Shown here one piece after another: positions 55,491 through 64,000 of a stretch of 64,000 bases of DNA. Source of the DNA: Pisaster brevispinus. Lineage: Eukaryota > Echinodermata > Asteroidea > Forcipulatida > Asteriidae. The notes beneath the pieces are model-generated. The model ran no database searches, was not told the origin of the DNA, and saw only the letters and a list, made by a program, of their open reading frames with translations. The first letter of the stretch is position 1; the number at the start of each line of letters is the position of its first letter. Where the stretch lies: assembly GCA_023634235.1 (NCBI GenBank), contig JAMKCF010000001.1, forward strand, positions 15,386,258 to 15,450,257, in the 5' to 3' direction. The position numbers were made by a program, and so were the translations under genes.

Positions 55491-56870
55491 CTATCATGTT
55501 CTACAAGTTCATTATTGCTGTTGTCATTATTTTCATCAGTAAAGGAGGCCATCTTACTCAGTGCATCCATCACTTCTCCATTGCAATAAATACATTTCTC
55601 ATTGAATCCTTCTATCACAAGTCTATTAAGTGATGTGACTCTACTCAAAGCAACATATGCTTGTCCTGCAGCAAATATACGATGAAGACAAATAACTGCT
55701 CTGTCTGTACTGAGTCCTTGAACTTTGTGAACTGTACAAGCCCATGCCAACTTCAGAGGGAACTGATGTCGCACATACTGGTTAGTAACACTTTCTTCTA
55801 CCATTCCAACAGGTACAACATGCACATCTGGATTATTTGAAGACTGCCTTTTCAATTTTGACCCAATAGATTTATTATCAAAATCAATTTCAATACGACT
55901 TGGTGACGACTGAGCTGCTAACGTAATTATTTGATGAACAGTTCCAACTGCTCCATTCACAAGTCCATCACTTACATCAATATTTCACGTTAACATTACC
56001 CTAGCACCAATACCAAGCCACAATGATTTTGATAAAGAGGATTTTTTTCCTTTTATTTCAGCACGCTTCATATTACCACTTCTTTCATCTTTCTTCAAAT
56101 CCCTGGCCAAAATACACACACAGTCTACACACTTTGCAAACAGGATTTTCAAATTATATTCATCAACTTGCTTGTTACAAGGGTAAATATGCACAGCATC
56201 ACTCCAATCTTCTCCAGTTTCACGTGATTGCAACATTGTCATGTCATCCTGCCTTAACTTTTCCTGTTTCTTTCTTACACGCAACCTGTTCAGTACTTCA
56301 GCAAACTGTCCATCTTCCTTTTGTCTCATTATTTCAGTCAGTTCTACTTTCATGAAGTTATCATTCCACAAATCACATTGAAGAGTGCTTTGGTACAAAG
56401 ATTTTCCTTTTACTGGAGGCAACTGATAGAAATCTCCAACAGCTATTATACTGACATTACCGAATGCACCATAGTCTCTTGTTTGTTTTATCTGTCATAG
56501 ACGTCCATGAATGTAGCACAATAGTTTTTGATATACCATTGAGATTTCATCTATAATCAAAATGTGTAGCTGTTGATATTTATTCCGAAGCGTACTGATC
56601 TTATCTTCACCGAGTGGCTGGTATGGCAATCTAGCATTTACAGGTATTGAGAATGCATTGTGAATAGTGGCACCGTTAATATTGAAAGCCGCAACTCCAG
56701 TAGGAGCTGTAAGCAATACAGATACATCATCAGGATTTTCCATCATTCTAGCAAATAGTCTTGTTGCACCACCAGTGACAAAAACATGAAATGCCTCTAT
56801 ATATTTCCTTTTGTCTTGTCCAAACACCACTGTCTGATTTAATAAAAAACTTGTTTCTGTTTTACATTTA
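55491..56870 (-). pseudogene. PIF1-like SF1B helicase domain of the Helentron
   Basis: Minus-strand frames 56830-56495, 56422-55985 and 55960-55277 give a PIF1/Rrm3-type helicase. Motifs: FHVFVTGGA, where the P-loop Gly-Lys-Ser/Thr should follow but the frame jumps to [33 protein letters not shown] (motif Ia); [11 protein letters not shown] (Walker B); [18 protein letters not shown] (motif III); [34 protein letters not shown]; and FPLKLAWACTVHKVQGLSTD with GQAYVALSRVTSLNRL (motifs V/VI). Frame breaks are near 56490 and 55985. The loss of the P-loop removes ATP binding, so this copy cannot unwind DNA. Confidence 0.85.
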
Positions 56871-57945
56871 ATGACCTGAACAATGCAATTGCTTTATGTT
56901 TGGATATTCTATCTGAATATGTCTCTATGTTGCTCAATACTTCTTTATTACTGTCAGATTTCAAATCAGGAATTTCACATTCATTTTCAGAATCACTCAT
57001 TAATTCAGGACATTGCTTTTGGCATTCTAGTCTCTCTTGTTCTGTTTCAGGACAAATCTGAGCCCATGCATCTTCTTGTGGACCAAATTTTTCAAGAAAT
57101 TCTTTTGCTTCATCCAGTGCCTCAACATTAGACTCGTACACAGATCGATTTTTCTCAACAATGCACTTGACAGACTGCAGCTCATTATTCAATCGAACAA
57201 AACCGTTCATGTAAAAGTCTTCATACAAATCAAACTTTGACGGCAGCTCATTATTCAATCGAACAAAACCGTTCATGTAAAAGTCTTCATACAAATCAAA
57301 CTTTGACGGCTTCAGTTGTGAATCAACACGATATGAAAGAAATAATTGAAGGACACTCTGATAGTATTTTTCTGGACATTTGACAACTGAAAATCTAGGG
57401 TATCTAATGACTGCTGGATCAGTTCGACTTCGCTTCTGTATATAACCTAAATGATTTTTTAATGTATGAACTGGCAACCGTTTCCTTTTACTTTCTCCTT
57501 TGGTTTTGTTGCTGCCTGTATATATTACTCTATATTCTGAACAAAATTTTCCTAAGCACATTGACTCAAATCCCTCAGTATCTGGCCTTGCAAGGTATCG
57601 ATCAATTCTACTTGTCATCCATATGTCATCATCTCCATCACATTTACTTTTAATCACACTTATTGGTAAACTCATTCTGACAGGATTCTGACCAACAGGT
57701 ATAAACTGTACTTCTCTAGATCCTTCATTCAATCTAAAACCACAGACCCGATACACTGCTTCTTGTGCTGATACTTCACGATTATGCAGATACACAGAAC
57801 CAAGTTTCTTCATACTTTGTTTGGCATCTAAATTACCTTTCTGTGCCTCACTCTGAGCATGTGACAACAAGACACCCATTTCACGTTCAGCTTTAGCCAT
57901 ATACGATACTATGTAGGCCACACAAGCATACACATCACAGATAAA
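56839..57945 (-). pseudogene. Rep Y2 segment and linker of the Helentron
   Basis: Frame 57933-56839 starts [20 protein letters not shown], whose YIVSY is the tyrosine pair (Y2) expected of a Helitron Rep. It continues through [30 protein letters not shown] and [16 protein letters not shown] to an acidic stretch before the helicase (KQKQVFY at the end). It contains an exact 66-bp tandem duplication (57178-57243 and 57244-57309), giving two copies of a 22-residue peptide that includes [20 protein letters not shown]. The frame upstream (57935 on) is joined by a shift near 57945. Confidence 0.8.
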
Positions 57946-60077
57946 CTAAAATATCCATATTTGCATTCCAACATTTTATCAAATGAGGATTGTACAAATT
58001 GACCCAAACATCCTGTGGTTGTCTTTTCAGTACAACAGTGGTTTTCTTGCTTAACACATTGTTGGCCTTCTCAAATTCCTGTTGTGTAATACCAATATGC
58101 TCAAACAATTCATTAGTTGTCGTGTGTTGGTTTTCCTCATCTTTTAATGCAACCCAAAGTGACTTCAATACTTTTTTGGCATCATCACTTTCCTTATCAT
58201 CATTTTCACCATTCTCTTTTTCATCATCTGTTGGCTGTGGTTGTGCAATAAATGTATGTTTAGATGGTGGTCTAGGGAAATTGAACCTGCACTCCGTACC
58301 TTTTTTCTTACACGACTTTGAATGCTTGCGGCTATGAAGTTGTACCCGACTAATAATCTCAAAAAGTTCATAATCATCTTCCTCAGATGGCAACTCACAA
58401 CTGACATATCTATCAATAAATGTAACAACATCCTTGTCCTGATCATGTCCTAATCTTGGTGCATTTTCAATCCAGAATAGACAATGTGTATGAGGAGATC
58501 CTCTGTTGAAATTCCACTCTGTAAAAATAATCCTTCACTTTTCCAATAGGTTTAGCTTTTGACATAATGACATCTTTTAAAAAAGTATGAAATCGCTTGT
58601 CAAACATTCTAGCTGCAGTAACAGGATTACTTCTCAATACATTGCATTTCTCATTCCAGTCTAAATCATTTACATCTCTTGAATCACCTTGCTGTCTCAG
58701 TATTGTGTTGATAACTTCAGGCCATCTCATATCTGCTGCTGAGAATGAGCAAAACCAAGTTGGTATTCCTAACTGTCTTATCATAGCTAAAACATCTTTC
58801 TGTGTTGCTTGCCAATATGGAGGTGTTCCTCTGATTGGTTTCAGAAATTTGTATCCACTATCAGACTTTAGAATATTTCTCAAATGTTCCTTGTCTTTTA
58901 TCATTCTTGCTTCTACTCTCTCATCATTGTACATTCTGCCAGAGTTTTTACGCATTGCAATAGAAACACATGACATCACTTTTTGAATTTCCAACAAATA
59001 TTGTGCATAAAAAATGTACTGAGTGTTTTTTGCAAACTTGTTATCAGCATGCATCAGTCTGTTTTGCAGATATCTACACAGAGTTAGCTTCACATTGCTC
59101 TTATCACTAAATATGGGAGTTCCTTGAGAAAATAATGTTGGGAAACATTTTGCTTCATTGCCTTTTTCCATTAAAACTCTAACTGGATTATTTCCTTCAC
59201 ATGGTGCAACACAAAGTATATCAACAAAATACTGATCCAGAATTTCCTGACCTATATCTGTTGGCTGCAAACATGTATCAAGTGGAAATCCACGCAAACG
59301 ATCCTCATCAGTTTTCTCATCACTGTCATTCTTATCAATTACTCCTTCATCACTTTCTGCACTTACTGCAAAATCCTCTAATAATGGATCTTTCCAATCA
59401 ATGTTAATTTCAATATCTCGATACCACACGTTATTATGTTTTAGGTAATGCAATGCATTCTCTACATTTTTCTTGTTGACAAACTCATACTGATAATGTC
59501 CGCGGTAAGTCAACTTTCTCTTTAATTTCACTCTTATCATCTGATCATCATTTCTACTTCTTGGTAATGACTTTACAGTGTCTGTTACATTGGATGGTAC
59601 ACATACAACTGGTCCTCTGACACCATGCTGTCCTCCTTTAGGTAATGCTATCATTCTAATGAATGGGATATTTATTGCGATCAAATGTTTTTCTAAACCA
59701 TTTAAACAATCTAACTGCTGCGGAATATCTGTGAGTGTTAAATTGACATACGCCTCTGCTGGAAAGTCATTAATGAGTAGTTTCCTATGACATGTGTAGC
59801 ATATCCACAAGCATGATCTGCTAGACTTTAAAACAGGACAACTTGATGGACAATTTCTACTACAAGTATGGACATAATTTGCAGATAAAATACTGGAGTC
59901 TCTGTATTTATCTTGTTTACATTTCAAAACCTGTTTCCGAAAGAGAAGTTTAATACAAACAGCGCAAACATATTCAGGTCCTTGTGAAATTTCTTTCCTA
60001 AACATCTTTGTCACATGACTAATACTGACTGTCTTTTCCTTTCTATTCAAAGCACGCTTGCGATTGTTATTAATCAT
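57935..60077 (-). pseudogene. DUF6570 and HUH Rep domain of the Helentron
   Basis: Frame 60077-58467 contains a zinc-ribbon-like stretch ([29 protein letters not shown]), then a DUF6570-like region ([55 protein letters not shown]), then the Helitron_like_N domain ([66 protein letters not shown]). The HUH metal box, expected as PHTHCLFW, is present in the next frame near 58470-58490; a small deletion after QQR throws the frame off exactly there. It resumes as 58393-57935 (CRFNFPRPPSKHTF; VNLYNPHLIKCWNANMDI). Rep nicks and joins single-stranded DNA in rolling-circle transposition. Confidence 0.85.
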
Positions 60078-60660
60078 ATTTTCCTTAAAAGCTTTATTTG
60101 TGTGATATTTTTGCTTTCCATACTGGATTAATTTTTTCTTGTAAGAACAATTTAGGTAATACTTTCTTTTAATATTCTGAATAAGTGCACTTTTGTATAT
60201 ATTATTTTGATATTTAGCTTTATTGTATTTGAGCAGTTTTTCTTTGAATTTAACATTGTTACGATATTTAGATTTGCTAAAGTTAATCAGTGTGTCTCTA
60301 TATCTAGCATCATTGCAATATTTAAATTTGCCCTTGTTAATTAGGCTCTCTCTATAGTTAGCATTGTTTGCGTATTTTGATTTTCAATCACTAATCAACG
60401 TTTCTCTAAATTTAGCATTTTCTTCGTACTTTTTGTTACTATTCATTCTCACACTGTCTATATATGAAGGATTGTCTCGGTACTTCTTTTTTTTCCCTAG
60501 AGCTATTTCATCTTTCATTTCCTGATATCTTGTTTTTTGAGCACTAAGTCTTCCGATTTAAAACATACATTCTCTTGATGTTTCATTTTAAACTTTTGTT
60601 ATATAATTTCAGCATTTTCTTTGTAATATTTCTTATTGTACTTTGATTTCTTTTGTTTGT
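60078..60660 (-). pseudogene. KY-repeat region upstream of DUF6570
   Basis: Minus-strand translation shows at least six repeats of about 26-27 residues following the pattern K-Y-x-N-N-x-x-[FY]-[RK]-[ED]-x-L-I ([57 protein letters not shown] and weaker ones). One in-frame stop lies near 60388 and shifts near 60560 and 60640. Basic, amphipathic repeats of this kind precede DUF6570 in other Helitron proteins as I recall; they may bind DNA or form a helical solenoid. Confidence 0.65.
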
Positions 60661-60665
60661 ATTCA

Positions 60666-61433
60666 TCATTGCTGTTTCGTTTGTTCAAGTTCCTTCTGTT
60701 TGGCTATTTTACATTCTTTTTGTTTCATTTCTCTCTGCTGCACGTACTGTTTGTACTTTTCTCTAGCTTTCTCCCTAGCCAATTTTTGCTTTAATTTCAA
60801 ATTTACACGCTTTTTCCTTTTTGGTTTCACAGTTTTTGCTGTAACTTTGTTCACTACAGGTTTCAGACTATCATTATGTCTATATCCTATGTCTTCATCA
60901 CACTGCACTGTCTGCTTTGAAGATTTTTTTTGTTTTCCTTTCACATCACATAATTGCACAGTTATCTCAGCAACTGACAAAACAACATCATAATGGACTC
61001 TTCCTCTGTGATACAAGTAAATTGCCATTCCTAAACTTGAACGGTTGTTGTCAAAATAATTTGTAGAAAATCTATACCAATTATTTACATCATCAAATGT
61101 ACATATGTTAACTTGCAACATATCAACCATTGCCATTATTTCAAGCTCTGTTGCCCATGTTCCACTAGTATACATCATTTGTGTCATTACATAGTCCTCC
61201 AGGTTAACAAATCCATCTCTCAAAACACATTGAAATTTACCTTGATTTTTCAACAAGTGATCAACAGTAGCAATCCTCAACTTCATATGACTGTTTTCAG
61301 ATCCCAATAGAGCATATGAAATTGCTCGGAAAAAACAATTACCATCACCTCTAATCTTCACATGATCAGGCTTTCCAATTACAATAGAAGACTTCAAATG
61401 TGATTTTTCAATTTCAAGCTTATCACAAATACT
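60666..61433 (-). pseudogene. OTU protease domain of the Helentron
   Basis: Frame 61397-60666, open a little further upstream, reads VKIRGDGNCFFRAISYALLG, the Asp/Cys catalytic loop, near residue 15. It continues with KLRIATVDHLLKNQGKF, TWATELEIMAMVDMLQVNI and YLYHRGRVHYDVVLSV, whose His is the expected catalytic His. A long basic coiled region follows (KLKQKLAREKAREKYKQYV). OTU domains are a known optional part of Helentron proteins. All visible catalytic positions are intact. The frame stops at 60666 and the polyprotein continues in another frame. Confidence 0.8.
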
Positions 61434-61436
61434 CTG

Positions 61437-61811
61437 TTAAAACTCAAACGTGAGAGAAGTAAATGTCAACACATTTGGTCGAGATAGGCCAATGATTTCA
61501 ATATCAAGACTTTCAGAACCCGTGCCAGTACCTACATGTAGCACATCACCTTCAATGTCATGACTGTTCATTTTGTTACAATTCAAGCTCCCAACATCAG
61601 AACTGTTACTCCCATCATCTACACTATTTCCAAGTCTACAAGTAGAAGCACTTTCTGATTGATCATCCTCCTCAAGAGTCAAATCCACTACATCATCTTG
61701 CAACATATCCATACTCCAGTCCTTACAATCATCAACTACACTATCAGTACAAGTATGTTTGGCTTGCATATGCTCCTGTGTGTACATGTTACAGCATTGT
61801 CGCTTATGCAC
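61437..61811 (-). other. Acidic linker with SUMO-interaction-like motif
   Basis: Between the C76-like and OTU modules, a 124-residue frame is rich in Asp, Ser and Asn. It contains DDVVDLTLEEDDQSES, a hydrophobic VVDLT core flanked by acids that fits the pattern of SUMO-interacting motifs. Probably a linker of the polyprotein joined by a frame change near 61810. Confidence 0.45.
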
Positions 61812-63034
61812 AGATTGACACCAGTTATTTCAAACTGTTCATTAACTGACAGATTCATTGATTGAGCTAAATTGAGACAATACCTGTAAACACCATGCCA
61901 TGAAACTGCACGCATCATAATGCTTGTCCCATCTTGAACTTGACTGCCACGGACATTTCTAGAATGAGAATCAAACACATAATAAATACCATCTTGAGCA
62001 ATCACTGCAAAAGTGCCCCTATGAAAACATATGAAACATGCTTGGTATATCTTAATTGTTTGTTCTACAGCTTTTTTAAGTGAAATCATGTCGTACTCTT
62101 CTAAACTTGGACCATTTTCATTAAACGTTCCAGTCACAGGTTCCCCGTAATTCATACTGAAGTTGCTTTCATACACATTTAAATCGGTTGGTAACTCACT
62201 AACAAGCAGATACTCATTACTCATGATTGAACTTCTCTGTAAAAATCCATATAACTCATTACCAGTATTCAGCACATTGTCCATTTCATTCATTTGCCAA
62301 TATTTCAAACATTTCGTCTGACTTCTCATAATAGCACTAAGGCTCATTGCCACAAACTGCTTTCCACTGTTCCTTCCAAATCTAACATCACCTTGATGAC
62401 AACTGCCTTGTACAACCAATGTTTGATCAATTACCTTATGGTTACTGTTCACCTTTCTCTTCGATGTGTGTCTAGGACATTCTGTTTTATTGTATCTTTC
62501 TCTATGAATCACTGTTTCCATCTGCTTTTTAGATTTCTTCGGCCCAACTTCAATCACATCAAATTCACATTCAGGTGCTTCTTTCTTGAGTGTAGTTTTT
62601 GGAGCATTACTGGTACTACTCTGTGTTTTTACTTTTACAGTCTCATTAATGAACAGCAACGATCTAGAATTTTGAGATCTTGTAACCATTTTTGGCGACA
62701 CTTCAGATTGTGCTCTGTCATGTGCTTTGTCTTTAAATTTTGATTTACAGCTTACACTTGGCTGCTTATCGGAGGAAGTTGAATTTTTTTCTTTCTTTCT
62801 TAAGTTGTAACCACCAGTTTGTTTTCTCAATGACTGCTTACTTCTGTTCAGTTCAACATACCCGTGTTCTGCCATTGATGAGCTAATTCTTGTTTTCTTC
62901 TTTGCATCCATCTGATCCATAAACCCATCAGTGACATACTGGTCCATTCCATTATGTGCCAAGTCAAAAATATTCTCATATGTAGATATACCAGTAGATA
63001 TGAAACAAAGTGTCACTGTAATTACAATGTCCAC
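61736..63034 (-). pseudogene. C76-like cysteine peptidase module of the Helentron, nucleophile lost
   Basis: A basic, disordered N-terminal third (RKKEKNSTSSDKQPS, TRSQNSRSLLFINE) is followed by a domain with VVQGSCHQGDVRFGRNSGK, QFVAMSLSAIM, EYLLVSELPTDLN, ACFICFHRGTFAVIAQDGI and YYVFDSHSRNVRG. The pattern (QGD.RFG....QC, then a D-S-H box) is that of tegument-type deubiquitinases (C76/Herpes_teg_N), which also occur in some Helitron proteins. Where the nucleophilic Cys is expected (GKQ-C) the codon is TTT (Phe), one base from TGT. The Asp-Ser-His box is kept. Either this copy is dead or the module now only binds a partner. It adjoins the OTU module of the same polyprotein. Confidence 0.65.
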
Positions 63035-63240
63035 ATTTACGGCAAACCCAAGTGAATGTCTTACAAATCAAATGTTTCTTCATATCCAAAAAACCTGAAC
63101 AACTAGTGTGAAACCACACACAACATTTATCACATTGCACATTTATCAATTTTATCACAAAGCCAACAGATAGATGAATTGCCATGGTCTACAACTTTTA
63201 ACTCCTGGAGTTTTTGTTTTCCAAATTCACAAGTCTTTCT
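62976..63240 (-). pseudogene. PHD-type zinc finger of the Helentron
   Basis: Minus strand: SSICWLCDKID in one frame, then VQCDKCCVWFHTSCSGF and TWVCRKCGHCNYSDTLF in the next. Together they give the Cys4-His-Cys3 spacing of a PHD finger, which usually reads histone H3 tails. The one-frame jump falls between the first and second Cys pairs near 63140. The reading continues directly into the C76-like module (NYSDTLF ... STYENIFDLAHN). Confidence 0.7.
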
Positions 63241-64000
63241 CTTCTTTCCAGCTTTTGACCTTATCTTGTCTTTCAATATATTTTTGACTTCTTTGCTGTC
63301 CTATCTTGATCTGCATTAATGATTTTGTTGATAGTTCTTCTTGTATGGCCAAATATGGTTTTCCTCAGCTCTTCATGTGTATGTCTATCAACCTTTTTCA
63401 TACGAACTTCTACAGATTTTCCATTTTTGCGATAGTTATACATCATGCGTTTCTTGGACTTTTTGGTCACTCTTGTGTGGCTCGGTATTGTGTATCCACT
63501 TGTTTGAATCTTCCTATTCTTTTTCTGGCGTTTGTGGCTCTTCTTACATGTACATATTTCAATTACTTTCCTTTTCAATGAATGAGGACACCTCTGCTTC
63601 ACTGGTACTACAAACAGCACATTCATCTTTATCATACTTTTCTTATATACATGCTGCTTGCCAGTCTTCTCAAAAGTGCGATGACCTCTATGTCTCTTCA
63701 TTTGGTACACATTTTGATTGCTTCGATTCTTATGTTTACGAGAGCCAGTTTTGTGAATCTTAAATGGACTGTTCTCTCTCTGCTTTTCATCACTTCTGTC
63801 ATAGCTTCTACACTTTTGGAGACTTTCCTTGCCACTTCTCAGGCCTCTCATTGTTTTCAACCTTATCATGCTCATAACTTTCCATCTTACCATTTTCATG
63901 ACTTTGATTCTCAAGCTTCTCATCAATCTGATACTTCATATGATTTTCATGTTTCATATAACTCCTATCATCATTACAAAGTTTATCAATCATATCATTA
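63241..64000 (-). pseudogene. Basic N-terminal region of the Helentron protein, runs off the window
   Basis: The frame 63926-63273 is extremely rich in Lys, Arg, His and Ser, and a neighbouring frame contains a Cys pair (DECAVCSTS near 63620). No domain is recognised. The start of the ORF and the 5' end of the element are probably beyond 64000. Confidence 0.45.

Overview
This window is eukaryotic genomic DNA, most likely from a marine invertebrate, with no recognisable host gene. Coding islands are split by introns with GT/AG signals that agree in phase. The intergenic DNA is AT-rich and full of short palindromic repeats, and nearly every protein-coding stretch is a transposable-element (TE) gene in some state of decay. 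A degraded repeat near 16.3-16.6 kb resembles a short inverted-repeat family that I associate from memory with echinoderm genomes. The species cannot be named from the sequence.

Layout. 1-2.5 kb: a tandem pair of 1.4-kb repeat units ending in arrays of short perfect hairpins; an inverted copy lies at 50.66-51.9 kb and a diverged relative at 6.7-7.3 kb. 4.39-5.76 kb: a non-autonomous TTAA-bounded element. 7.6-8.9 kb (+): a dead piggyBac transposase. 9.1-10.6 kb (+): a TNP2/CACTA-like transposase, followed 1 bp later by an eight-exon DUF4806-type gene (10.6-15.3 kb). 18.0-18.6 kb: the 3' end of a CR1/L2-like LINE. 18.6-22.9 kb: a THAP-DDE transposase (+) converging on a two-exon SWIM-YqaJ nuclease gene (-), an ISL2EU-like pair. 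25.4-31.9 kb (-): an SGNH-hydrolase fragment and two tyrosine-recombinase retroelements, one DIRS1-like and one Ngaro-like. 32.0-33.7 kb (-): a CR1/jockey-type LINE. 34.7-36.5 kb (-): a second DIRS1-like remnant. 39.07-41.58 kb (-): a RAG1-like/Transib transposase with all three acidic residues and a C-terminal zinc-binding tail. 44.1-49.7 kb (+): an SGNH / Cys-rich / OTU / DUF6589 gene. 54.8-64 kb (-): a Helentron (Helitron-type rolling-circle element) with PHD, C76-like, OTU, DUF6570, HUH Rep, PIF1 helicase and AP-endonuclease-like modules, running off the right edge.

How the genes work together. Each island is a self-contained mobile-element module, and together they sample most eukaryotic transposon mechanisms: DDE cut-and-paste, tyrosine-recombinase retrotransposition, target-primed LINEs and rolling-circle Helitrons. 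Most have one to several frameshifts or stops and are probably inactive. The SWIM-YqaJ gene is the only uninterrupted one. The most noteworthy items are the RAG1-like transposase with its zinc tail, the SGNH-OTU-DUF6589 composite gene, the transposase/DUF4806 gene pair, the multi-protease Helentron, and the hairpin arrays whose stems differ between families but still pair. All family names come from reading motifs by eye; no searches were run.
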